The notes beneath the pieces were generated by a model, which did not search any database, had not been told where the DNA came from, and saw nothing but the letters and a program-made list of their open reading frames with translations. Of a DNA stretch of 64,000 nt, positions 41,501-49,845 are shown one piece after another (within the stretch, counting starts at the first letter, position 1; each line of letters starts with the position of its first letter). The stretch is from positions 25,384 to 89,383 of the forward strand of contig JASANZ010002235.1 in assembly GCA_030849805.1 (NCBI GenBank), written 5' to 3'. This DNA comes from Sergeia podlipaevii (taxonomy: Eukaryota > Euglenozoa > Kinetoplastea > Trypanosomatida > Trypanosomatidae). The position numbers and the translations under genes were made by a program.

Positions 41501-42168
41501 TTGCCATGTACATTCCATGGTGCTCTCATGCTGGGGAAGCTGGCGCGGAGGACCGCGGTGGTCATGCTTCCAATACAAACAATGCAGATAGGTCTGAGAG
41601 ACTGGCGTCTGCTGCGCGTTACGCAGCGACTGTGAAGGAGCAAGACGGCGATGGTGATGCGTTCCGTGAGCTCTTCATGTGCCTTCTCCCCCTTGGAGAT
41701 GCGAGTAGTGATATTTTGACTAGGACGCAGCTGCAACGCGAGCAAGGGCTCGCAGACGCGTTGCATATATTGAATACCTGCCCGCACGTCGATCCACTGG
41801 CGGTGCTGCCCATGCTACCAGATGACTTGTCCCTCAGCAATGCTGTTTCTACACGGTGGCTTGCGTCCGCTCTTCGTGATAGCACGGCATCATGCAATGA
41901 CGCGGAGCTGTGGCTCGGCATGTGCGAAGCGCGAAAAGCTCGAGCAGAGCGTAACCGGAGCTCTTCTTATGCGCAAGGGATGGCAGTGGTGACTCCTGAC
42001 ACTCGTTGTGATGTGTGTAGACGACCGTTGCATGCAGATAGCGTGCTTGTGTGCTATCCAGACGGCACCTTGGCGCATCAGGCGTGCGCGCCAGATGTGA
42101 GTGTATCGCCTGTGTCTCATGTGGACTTTTGTCATGGAGTGGCTGCAGCATGGCCGGAGGAGGTCTGA
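38599..42168 (+). CDS. VPS39/VPS3-like HOPS or CORVET tethering subunit
   Basis: 1189 residues from the first ATG (38599) after the Val-coding repeat; ATGs at 38602 and 38608 follow, so the exact one is uncertain. Architecture is that of the Vam6/VPS39/TGFBRAP1 family: an N-terminal propeller of the citron-homology type (residues about 20-400, with HMETSRRRSPVRFLAPLIE and a TP-x-A-V-A-W block), then a helical-repeat body starting near 390 with TPAEAQVRALAATGRLEAAQLL. A small C-terminal zinc module carries CDVCRRPL (C1137, C1140), VLVCYPDG and HQAC, the VPS39 domain 2 pattern. Family role: bridging Rab-positive endosomes to lysosomes (HOPS) or early endosomes (CORVET). I cannot separate VPS39 from VPS3 by eye. 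Neighbour of the FAM91A1-like gene. Confidence 0.8.
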   Translation: MMNMTISGMTDVPAFRALPLRLQLPFAVECMTMCTVPVSQREFIFVGTQDSRIAVCAIQPEAGGSEYSAVLIHMETSRRRSPVRFLAPLIECGVCVALVGDTIAVHRLDAEKVTSVGMGELSALTTHRQVVTVSVRKYRAAYTLAVVTKKAVQLYEVRSDINSGTCVLVPLRECPHPILIPDTPRAVAWTALPCALIVATKREYLLLHCATGELERLFAVGASRSATRAVSEAAQQALPSSSSAAVPFLMSMAPVPEVLAAVGPQSHWCARLLRDGTPAPGESDFIWPGVPLSAAYVHPFTLAVHAAGQLSVYFPLLTTLYTQTDAVSASLEPCAGGSTPPVLCQAIDIPGVGTIAQAIGYTDMGSGSSAAVASAAAAASRPCVAVLDHAGTLFLLQATPAEAQVRALAATGRLEAAQLLCQLYASRGLSPDVARHVKVMIALRHYKSGALSQCVRVLRDADVEVQVILALFPNVQPMQAVDATSLPVEVIQAAKERQAKMEDDMSRGVQEALPPLAEYLTLLRNRLPRSGEAALRPNDAGAIVDDAAALRSYLDTALLKCLVLAGQEAAALELVDTSARGAHSGLDTEASASRDLEWSRTLMEHHQWVLLAALWRKWGDRHEKTLSLLKFLCLTGSTVASPEELPLPNTMTESVEGFEGKETFRAALALFSANLQRRHLFQIHSQTAPSGGASNNDNSNRSELSVAHTFVLQQDLTPLAEVAMRSYIKSIDPPMREQTYVAEEKPFAARAVAAVVAATYLGTLSLASTSDARVFAQHMPWLLEMMPTACSLAPLLTPTNLPFYRQSLAIICGYAGVQTAPAREKVKEEDTPRDARALRLRTVLADFLSSIIAYLDEAAAATPIGANTSEDGAADVDTGTAGYTHSDTDIYTLYWQTLAWIVRASAGLAAASEETDIYRPQLLRFLSSSSCVDLAGAEVFFEQPEWASACAAELEVIYRRRKRHRAAIAMYIPWCSHAGEAGAEDRGGHASNTNNADRSERLASAARYAATVKEQDGDGDAFRELFMCLLPLGDASSDILTRTQLQREQGLADALHILNTCPHVDPLAVLPMLPDDLSLSNAVSTRWLASALRDSTASCNDAELWLGMCEARKARAERNRSSSYAQGMAVVTPDTRCDVCRRPLHADSVLVCYPDGTLAHQACAPDVSVSPVSHVDFCHGVAAAWPEEV

Positions 42169-42831
42169 ATGTGTCCGTATGTGGAGGTGCGGAGGCACAT
42201 AAAAGATGGAGTAAGGTGCATATCTCTCTTTCCCTCCTTGTATACTACTATGATATTACTTGATTCTGCAAAGTTAAACAGTAATCGTTCTCTCTCTCTC
42301 ATTTTTTTTTTCCTGAGCGTGTTGTACCTTGAATGCCACACTAACAGAGAGATACATATGCATTTATCTCATCTGCTTCTTGTTTTTTTTTCAAGATTTT
42401 TTTTTCTCTTTATTCCCATCTTTTTTTTTAAAATAAATAATTGTATCGAGGTCGGACACACATACTTCAGTAAATTGTGAAGCTATTACGTTCTCAGTAG
42501 TTTCACATACGTTCAGATTGTGGACGATAACTAGACGTTTCACTGAGAGCTTCGACACACATTGGCTCTACAAGGTTATTTCACCGTTGTGCCTCTTTTA
42601 GATAAGAAGCAAAAAGTGCATACATACATACATACATACGTACACACACGCGCGCGTACACAACGTAAATCACTATTTATACGTATCTTGAACGCTTAGA
42701 ATAATTATTATTGTTTTTATTTTTAGAGTTTTTTTTTTTTCTGACTTTTTATTTATTTTAGATACTTGAGTACCTTGAATTCATCGAGTTGCACTTTTTT
42801 TAGGTATATATATTTGGTTTACAGCAACGAC
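42169..42831 (+). other. Intergenic region, about 0.66 kb, no gene seen
   Basis: Contains CATA repeats near 42620-42640, a short GCGC patch at about 42648-42656, and T runs. Confidence 0.55.
42730..42761 (+). promoter_or_regulatory. Probable trans-splice acceptor for the TFKP-motif gene
   Basis: T run at 42730-42740 followed by more pyrimidines and AG at 42760-42761. The ATG at 42832 is the first in-frame ATG after it; a TTG at 42766 gives a longer frame, but ATG is preferred. Confidence 0.5.
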
Positions 42832-44598
42832 ATGCGCGAGAGTTTAGAGGGAACGGCCGCCTTGCGCGAGTTATCACCGGAACTTAGCCCAATCTCATCA
42901 GAAGAGGAGAGCGCGGCAACGGACGCGGCACGCCAGCTTGAGGAGCTTGTATCTCTTCTGCAACGCCCACGTGCGACGTACAGTGCGTCTACCAGTAGTG
43001 CCAGCGCTAGCAGCGCCAGTGGTGGGTTCGGCGGTCATATTAGCTTCTCAGAGTTTTGCGTACTTGCTCGGTCTCTAGGGTGGGGCCGCGAGGATGCGGA
43101 GGACTGCTGGTATGATATTCTTATGGGCGTGCCAGCGCGTGAGGCGACGGACATGCAGCGTGTTGCGGATCTTGTATGTGCGTACTGCCACATCTCCGGC
43201 ACTATCCCACGACTTTCACCATCATTGCGGGCGATGTGTGAAGCGTCTACGGCTCCACCACTGCCGATGACGACGAGAGAGCCAAGCAGCTCTGTGCCTC
43301 CTCCACCGCAAGGGGAGCAAGGTGACATGCAACACGACAGCATCCATAAGAAAGAAGGACACTTTGCACGTGATGCACCACAGCACACCCGCGCACCCAG
43401 CAAGACCGCGCCGCAAGGAGAAGCGGCTGCAGCGGCACATAGTACCGAGAAGGCGGAAGTATTGAAGCGTTTTTCAGTAGACACACTCTCTAGCGCGAGG
43501 AGAAATAGGCACACCGACGTGAGTACTATGGAGCATCAGTTGACTAGGCGGCAGACACCACACAGACGTACTGTGGGGGCTGATGGTGATGTAGCTCACA
43601 GAGGAGCTTCGCCTGTACATGGCACAGTAAAGAAATCGTCTCGGAAATCTGAGGACGAAGTCGAGGGCGTCTTCACGCGACTACATAAGCATGCTGCAAA
43701 GGTGCGTGGCAACACAAAGACGCAGACAAGCGGCTTTACTCGTCCAGTTCATCAGTCGCACGCTGAGAGGGAGGCGGCTTGCTGCACCTTCAAGCCCTCT
43801 ATCACACCCTATCCACTCTCAGCAAGAAGCACTAACACCGCTCAGCAGAAGAGAGCAGTGCCAGCACAGACACCGCCACCATCAGCAAGGTCACAACCAC
43901 CTGACACCGGCGATGACCTGAAAACAAAAGAAACGAGGACGTCCTCGACACCAACGAGGCAGGCACGCAGCAGCGGCAGCAACACGACACCCAGTCCCAA
44001 GGCGCACAAGCAGCGCTATACGCGAGCCACTCAGTCGTACTACGCCAAGCTTATTTCTACACCAGGGAGTGAGTCAGGCGCGCATAAGCGCGATCCCTTG
44101 GAGCAGTGCCCAGAGACCCCACGTGTGACGTTCAACCCACCTCCAGGCCCCTCTTCTGCAGTTCCTGCTGGATACGTGGAGGAGGTGGCGCGACGGCGGC
44201 GGTTTATGGCGGCTCGAGAGACTGGCAGCTTCGAGGCAACCCTCCGTGGCACTTCCACTCAAGCAGAAGAGGCGGAGCGGGAGGCTCTCTTGTCCAAACC
44301 CATTCTTAGACTGCCACTGCATGGAGGCGCTGGCACACCTCAGAGGAGAGGCAGAGCCAGCGGGACACGTGACAGCGTTGTGGATGTGCGGCTTGCATCT
44401 CCCCACAGGCAGATCCCTGATGTCTCCTCCTCGCTTGCGCGCATGCCATTGGGCAGTTTAGCCCCCGCTGTTGCTGCCACTTCAACCGCTTCAGGGGCGA
44501 CCTCGAGCGAAACGATGAGTTACAGAGCTCTTCATGAGCAGGAGGTGGCGCTAGCACGGAGTGCGGTGCGTACTAAGCTTCACCCTCCTCTTGTATAG
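42832..44598 (+). CDS. Hypothetical, probably cytoskeletal protein with a TFKP motif
   Basis: 588 residues from the ATG at 42832. Residues about 60-130 look folded: HISFSEFCVLARSLGWG followed by a helix with DCWYDILMGV, recalling a single degenerate EF-hand-like helix-loop-helix. The rest is rich in Ser, Thr, Pro and Arg. At about 319 a block reads EREAACCTFKPSI, preceded by RLHKHAAKVR. This pairing of an R-L-x-x-x-A helix with a C-T-F-K-P-x-I block is seen in many trypanosomatid flagellar and basal-body proteins, so a cytoskeletal role is a reasonable inference. A similar basic helix (RYTRATQSYYAKL) sits near 400. The C-terminus ends in a helix with YRALHEQEVALARS. No enzyme motif is present. 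Confidence 0.6.
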   Translation: MRESLEGTAALRELSPELSPISSEEESAATDAARQLEELVSLLQRPRATYSASTSSASASSASGGFGGHISFSEFCVLARSLGWGREDAEDCWYDILMGVPAREATDMQRVADLVCAYCHISGTIPRLSPSLRAMCEASTAPPLPMTTREPSSSVPPPPQGEQGDMQHDSIHKKEGHFARDAPQHTRAPSKTAPQGEAAAAAHSTEKAEVLKRFSVDTLSSARRNRHTDVSTMEHQLTRRQTPHRRTVGADGDVAHRGASPVHGTVKKSSRKSEDEVEGVFTRLHKHAAKVRGNTKTQTSGFTRPVHQSHAEREAACCTFKPSITPYPLSARSTNTAQQKRAVPAQTPPPSARSQPPDTGDDLKTKETRTSSTPTRQARSSGSNTTPSPKAHKQRYTRATQSYYAKLISTPGSESGAHKRDPLEQCPETPRVTFNPPPGPSSAVPAGYVEEVARRRRFMAARETGSFEATLRGTSTQAEEAEREALLSKPILRLPLHGGAGTPQRRGRASGTRDSVVDVRLASPHRQIPDVSSSLARMPLGSLAPAVAATSTASGATSSETMSYRALHEQEVALARSAVRTKLHPPLV

Positions 44599-45109
44599 AC
44601 ACACACACAAGAGAGAGGGAGAGAGAGAGAGGTATCACAAGTGATGGCTCGCAGGCTGCAACGAAGGGAAAAGCAATCTTTTTTTTTTTTTGACCTTTTG
44701 CTCGACATTTCGTGTTTTCCTTCTATTCCTCTTTAGGCTATTGCTGTGTGTCTATTTCTTCTACTCTTCTTTCTCCCCCCCTTCTCCTCCCTACCCTTGT
44801 ATATCTACAACCATAAACACAAATCTCTTTTTTTTTAAAAAAAAGAAGAAAATAACAACTTTATTCTATCTTCTACATGGGGGCGAGACTCCAGCAACGT
44901 TCATTGGCGGCTGTGACTAGCGCGAGTGAAGATAGAGATGAGGGGCCTTCTGGAAAGTGCGGGCCTATTAAACTGGCAATATAAATAATTCGACCATAAT
45001 GTTCTCTTACATCTGATTTTTTTTTTTTGGCACGTAGCGAGCGAATACTTACGCACACGCTCTCTTTCTCTCTCTCTCTTTGTGGTTGTGTGCGTGCACA
45101 CTTATAGAT
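44599..45109 (+). other. Intergenic region, about 0.5 kb, no gene seen
   Basis: CA and GA microsatellites just after the stop (44600-44632), T runs at about 44679-44690 and 45019-45028, and a long CT tract at 45060-45080. Confidence 0.55.
45060..45107 (+). promoter_or_regulatory. Probable trans-splice acceptor with unusually short leader
   Basis: CT tract 45060-45080 and the first AG at 45106-45107, only 2 nt before the ATG at 45110. If this AG is used, the ATG at 45122 may be the effective start. Confidence 0.45.
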
Positions 45110-46093
45110 ATGCCCTTTATTATGAGTGAGTGCACTAGTGACACCGCTGTCATGGTAGAGGGCGAGGCTTTTTATCAACTATTGCATTTCACATTACCCA
45201 CGGCAGCAGTAGCACCAGCAGCATCTCCTGGATTGCCCACTGCACACTCTAATAATTACCAGTGTCCCTCCGCAGATACTGCATTTGAGTTTTCTCTTCG
45301 TGCGTATCGTACATTGCCGCCTTGCGACGCCATTGCACTTTTAAGCGGGGAAGACGAGACGGGCCTTGTTGTTTGGGCAGGTGCCTTGGCCTTTGTAGAG
45401 TGGCTGATCCACGCGCCAGAGATGCTACGAGATCATGTATGTGGAGGAAGCGGAGCTAGCCTTGTTGAGCTGGGCTGTGGCTCTGGCGCCGTCACTGTGG
45501 CTGTCCGCAAGCTGCTTGCAGCTACACTGCCTAGTACTGAAGAAGCTACACCACGGAATATACGCATGTTTGCGACAGATGGCAACGTTGAGTGCGTCTC
45601 GCTTTCACAGCGCAATATAGAGGAACAGGGGAGGAGTACTCTGAAGGACGGCATTGAGTGCCGAGCGGAGCTGCTGCTATGGGGACGCCAAGGCTCAAGT
45701 GACCACCTCGACCGTTACTTTGAGCACCGCCCCTCCAAGGCGGTTGTGCTCTCTGCGGATGTAATCTACTCTTTAGAAGCGGTATCATTTCTTGTAGAGA
45801 CCGTGAAGGCGCTCTATGCGTCGTTTTGCCAACAACAGCGCCAGACACCCCAGCAAGGCACGCATCAAGGTTTTGAGTGGTGGCTTCTGTATACACCACG
45901 AAGTCTCTCGAGGGCAAGCAACGAGGAAATATTTGATCGTCTTACATCGACGCTAGCAGAGCTTGCGGAGTGTGGTTGGCGTGTGCAACGGATACCGCTG
46001 CCGGCTGGTTCCATCACGAGTGGGTTTGAGGCGGAGAGGGACGTAGTGTCGGATGCTTTACTCGGGTGCATATTCATCATCTCGATGGACTAA
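45110..46093 (+). CDS. Family-16 protein-lysine methyltransferase, eEF2KMT/FAM86-like
   Basis: 327 residues from the ATG at 45110 (323 from 45122). A Rossmann-type methyltransferase: motif I VELGCGSGA at 119-127, an acidic strand end FATDGN that would hold the AdoMet ribose, NIEEQG typical of family 16, LLLWGR matching the L-x-W-G block, and SADVIY matching the post-II D-x-x-Y block. Upstream of motif I, ETGLVVWAGALAFVEWLI resembles the T-T-G-L-V-T-W block of FAM86/eEF2KMT, which trimethylates a lysine of elongation factor 2. Other members (METTL21, METTL22) share most motifs, so the substrate is less certain than the family. No targeting signal is visible. Confidence 0.75.
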   Translation: MPFIMSECTSDTAVMVEGEAFYQLLHFTLPTAAVAPAASPGLPTAHSNNYQCPSADTAFEFSLRAYRTLPPCDAIALLSGEDETGLVVWAGALAFVEWLIHAPEMLRDHVCGGSGASLVELGCGSGAVTVAVRKLLAATLPSTEEATPRNIRMFATDGNVECVSLSQRNIEEQGRSTLKDGIECRAELLLWGRQGSSDHLDRYFEHRPSKAVVLSADVIYSLEAVSFLVETVKALYASFCQQQRQTPQQGTHQGFEWWLLYTPRSLSRASNEEIFDRLTSTLAELAECGWRVQRIPLPAGSITSGFEAERDVVSDALLGCIFIISMD

Positions 46094-46520
46094 AGAAAGC
46101 AAATGCGATCTCGTATAGCGAAAACGCTTCCATTTTTTTTTTTTAAACGCTTGCAGTGATGCCCATATATATGCCTGTTTATCTCCTTTGGACTCAATGC
46201 CACATTTTCTTCTCTTTCTCCCCACCTCCTCTTGCTCATTACATTGAACTTGTTTCTTCGCTGATTTATCATCGCCTTTTTTTTTTTTATAAATTCTTGT
46301 CAGATACACACTTTGGGAGCCGGTGTGTTCATGTACAGACATAGGTGGCTGTAGGCACCACACAATCTTGAGGAAAGAGCATTATATACTAGTCGTTTGA
46401 GTTGTCATAACCACGAGCAAGGAGCCCTTGCTGGAACTTTACGGAGGACCAAAGAAAAACAAATAGAGAACATTATTATTATTATTAGTTTTCATTTTAA
46501 TATAGCTGAGCCCCCACTTA
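46094..46520 (+). other. Intergenic region, about 0.43 kb, no gene seen
   Basis: T run 46277-46288 followed by CAG at 46301-46303 is the likely acceptor, giving a leader of about 217 nt. A short ATT repeat is at 46472-46486. Confidence 0.55.
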
Positions 46521-49205
46521 ATGCGCAGTTATCCAGGCGGCAAGAAGGAAACCCCCTTCACTCGGCATCTTGCAGAGCGCAAGGCCAGCTGCGGTGAGAC
46601 AGGAGCAGGGGGAGTAGCTCGTTCACTGCCAGCTATAGGAAGACCACATAGTATCACACCTGTCCCCACTGGCTTTTCCTCTTCTGCTGCAGCGCGACAC
46701 TCATCTTGCAGTGTGGATGGCATAGACGGACCCGCCATGTCACTTCAGCAAGATTGCAGTGCGGGCAGCGCTAGCGATGCCATCGCTGCATCACGGGGCT
46801 CTATTGCCCAGCGACACACAGGCACCAGTATGACAACATCTGTATCACCTACTTCTAGCCCCAGCATCACGTACACCATCTCAGAGAAGACTACACAGAG
46901 GGAGTTGATTTCTATCATTGAACGCCTTCAACAGGACCTTAACCAGCGCACGAACAGTGTGAATGCTATTCAGCGCAACTTCACACGTCTCAGTGAGATG
47001 CTACGGCGCAATCAACAGGCCATGGTGGAACTGACGGCAGAGTTAAACTCCTACAAGGAAAGGGAGAAGGACAACACGGCGGAACATAAGGTGCTAGCCG
47101 CGGTGAGAGCGGAGATGGACATCCTCTTGGAAGAGCAGAGACGCCTCAAGACTGAGCACGCACGTGATGCTGAGGATCACGCTTCTCGTGTGCAGGTACT
47201 TGAAAGTCAAGTGGAGGTGGCCAGCGCACACGTGGCGGCACTGGAAGGAGACTGTGTAGTACTGCGTGAGAGGCTGAAGGACCTTGAGGCAGCTCGAGAG
47301 CGGGATCGCGTGCGGGTGGGTGAGAGTCGACGTCAGGCTCTAGCCATGGTGGAGAATATGAGGAACTACGTTGAGGTAAAGTTAGCTGGCGGTGATTCCA
47401 CCCAAGCAAACGTGATCGGGGCAGCTCTAGTTGTTGATATCAAACCAGCTACTGGTCCTTGCGCTTCTTCGCCTGGTAAGGTTTGCCAAGGTGAAGATGA
47501 CGATGATGAGACCTCTACTGTGTCTCTGAAGGAGATGGAGGTACTTTGCACCAGCATACGCGATATGACCGATAGGGCGGCGCTTCAGGCTACTGACATG
47601 CGTGCAAAACTCACACAGACGGAGGCACAACTGCACGAGTTTCAGCAACGATGGGATACTGAGGGAAGAGAGGCACGAGGAGAGAACAAGCAGCTTCAGG
47701 ACCAACTTAGGCGAACGGAGAGTGCATATCAGCAGCTGACAGAAGAGTGCCAGCGGTGCAAGGGTGAAAATCAACAACTGCGGTGTGAAGTGCAGCAGCT
47801 GCAGGGGGACCAGGAAGACCTCAAGAGGAGGCATGAGCAACTTCGGAACCAGCACCAGAGTCTACAAGAGGCTCACACAGCACAGCAAAGTAAGCACCAT
47901 CTAAAGGACTTGGAGGGTTTTATTGAAGGGGAATTCCATGCTCGTGCTATCATCAGAGCTGCATGCGATGTCAATTTCACGTCTCTTGTTGCGATGGGTG
48001 AAATGCTGCGCAAGTTCGCGTCGGCTCAACGCGCTGCTCAAGTGAAGGCAGAGAGACAGGTTGTTGAGCAGGCGGCGGCAGCAGCACTTGCAGCAGTTCA
48101 AGGCAGGGAACCAGCGGAGAGAGAGCTGCAGACTCGTGTGGCGCAGCTAAAAGTGGAGTTAGCCTCTGTCTCAAAGGACGGAGCGCACGAGCGGAGAGCA
48201 CGAGAGTCAGCTGAACACCGTGCAGCGGTCTTGGAGGACACTTCCAGGCGCGCCAGAGATGAAGCAGAGCGTGTGTCAAGCATGCAGGCGACACAGTTGT
48301 TGTGTCTTGCAGAGGATGGCGCTAGAGAGCGGGTTAGATGCTCAGAGGCACACGCAAGAGGGTTACAGACTAGCCAGTGGGCACACACTGTACTGGGCGA
48401 AGCCTGCGCGTGTGAGAGACGTGCGGGGATGGAGGCTGCAAATGCAGGGCGGGCTGCTCAGCAAAACTTGGATAATATGGTGGCACTCACTGCACTGGAG
48501 CGTGCGGAGATTGTCGCGCGTGAGGCTCTGTTGATGTCGGCCGGCAGTTCTGTTGTTCTGTCTGTACACAAACAATGGCATCTAACATGCTTTTCCGTGT
48601 CTGCTTACGCCACACGTGTGTCACAGCAACTGCAAGAGAAATGCCATGCGTGGTCACAAGCCGAAGGACAGCAGAGGCTGCAGTTGGAAGAGGCACAGAC
48701 TGCTCAGCGTGCTGCCACCGCCAGAGCAGCTGAACTTCTTGACAGGACAGTGGATCTGCAAGCTGAGGTGCACCGCGTGAGGGACGAGTGTGCGGCGATT
48801 GCGAGGGAGCAGGGTGACCAGCGGCAGGTGGCACTGGCCTCTCTACAGAGGCTCAAGGCGGCTGAGGAAGCGAGCGAGAGCACATACTCGTGTCCTATCT
48901 GTTTTCAGCTTTATAGACGTCCTGTCACCTGTGTACCATGCGGTCACACATATTGTGTTGAGTGTTTAGTCAAACACATACGCAACAAGGCATTAACTGC
49001 GGCTCACAAGTTACTACCCACTTCTTCTGAGCAGGCCGCTCAAGGGTCTGTCCCTGTTTTTGGAGATGAGAAGCTGTATTGCCCAGAGTGCGGCACGCAG
49101 AGTGTGCGAGAGGTCACACGTACAAAGGCTCTGGAAGCTCTGGCCTCCAAGTTTGACTATCGAAGGCAGGTACTTCAGTCCATTCTAAACGCCCTCTCCT
49201 CTTAG
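46521..49205 (+). CDS. Coiled-coil RING-finger protein, putative E3 ubiquitin ligase
   Basis: 894 residues from the ATG at 46521. Residues about 1-120 are Ser/Thr-rich. From about 120 to 780 the chain is largely heptad-rich helix with many Leu, Gln, Glu and Arg, a long coiled coil with a Gly/Asp break near 315-330. At the C-terminus a C3HC4 RING begins with CPIC at 791-794, then CGHTYCVECL, and closes with CPEC at 854-857. The segment between the third and fourth Cys pairs is extended by about 40 residues compared with a minimal RING. RINGs of this class recruit ubiquitin-conjugating enzymes, so ligase activity is inferred. The long coiled coil with a terminal RING is reminiscent of BRE1-type ligases, but I see no further support for that identity. 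Confidence 0.75.
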   Translation: MRSYPGGKKETPFTRHLAERKASCGETGAGGVARSLPAIGRPHSITPVPTGFSSSAAARHSSCSVDGIDGPAMSLQQDCSAGSASDAIAASRGSIAQRHTGTSMTTSVSPTSSPSITYTISEKTTQRELISIIERLQQDLNQRTNSVNAIQRNFTRLSEMLRRNQQAMVELTAELNSYKEREKDNTAEHKVLAAVRAEMDILLEEQRRLKTEHARDAEDHASRVQVLESQVEVASAHVAALEGDCVVLRERLKDLEAARERDRVRVGESRRQALAMVENMRNYVEVKLAGGDSTQANVIGAALVVDIKPATGPCASSPGKVCQGEDDDDETSTVSLKEMEVLCTSIRDMTDRAALQATDMRAKLTQTEAQLHEFQQRWDTEGREARGENKQLQDQLRRTESAYQQLTEECQRCKGENQQLRCEVQQLQGDQEDLKRRHEQLRNQHQSLQEAHTAQQSKHHLKDLEGFIEGEFHARAIIRAACDVNFTSLVAMGEMLRKFASAQRAAQVKAERQVVEQAAAAALAAVQGREPAERELQTRVAQLKVELASVSKDGAHERRARESAEHRAAVLEDTSRRARDEAERVSSMQATQLLCLAEDGARERVRCSEAHARGLQTSQWAHTVLGEACACERRAGMEAANAGRAAQQNLDNMVALTALERAEIVAREALLMSAGSSVVLSVHKQWHLTCFSVSAYATRVSQQLQEKCHAWSQAEGQQRLQLEEAQTAQRAATARAAELLDRTVDLQAEVHRVRDECAAIAREQGDQRQVALASLQRLKAAEEASESTYSCPICFQLYRRPVTCVPCGHTYCVECLVKHIRNKALTAAHKLLPTSSEQAAQGSVPVFGDEKLYCPECGTQSVREVTRTKALEALASKFDYRRQVLQSILNALSS

Positions 49206-49845
49206 CACGTGCCTGCATGGTAATGCTTCATTATATGGCTGTAGATTTATGTCTAGGCGCGCTAAGTGCTGTTGTTGTTGGGGTCACATACTCATTTCTT
49301 TTTTTTTTTGTTTTCTTTTTCTCTTTCTTCTTCTTTTCTTTTTTTGTAATTTGCCTCAGAGTCGCATGTAGCTGACTGCTTTTGTTTTTGCCAACTCTGT
49401 CTTCTCTACCCAGGAGACGGAGGTAAATGGGGAACACAATATCAATACACAAGGGGGATTAAATATTTATATTTATATATACACACGATGTTGTATTCGA
49501 GTCGCTAAGTACTCTTGTTTGCACGTGGCGCCGTCTTTTTTTTTTTTTTCTATTCATCTTGATGTGACTATACTTTAGAAACATACTTTTCTTATCCCTC
49601 GTTTTTCCTCTGCTTTAATGATTGACAAATTTCCCATAGCCGGCTGAGTTTTCATCATATCTTTATTACGGAAACGAAGTTACTGCCTTTTTTTCTAGCA
49701 ATTACTATAAATATACTTCTTTTATTAGACATCAGCGCGCAACCGTCGCTGCATTTTTAAAAATATCTTTTCTTTTTTTCTTTTTGCTTCCCTCACTTCA
49801 CGGTGTTCTTTTTTTTTTCTCTCTCTTTGAGTTGATTCACTTGCC
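49206..49845 (+). other. Intergenic region, about 0.64 kb, no gene seen
   Basis: T runs at about 49297-49308 and 49536-49549, and a pyrimidine tract 49807-49828 ending in AG at 49830-49831, about 14 nt before the next ATG. Confidence 0.55.
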
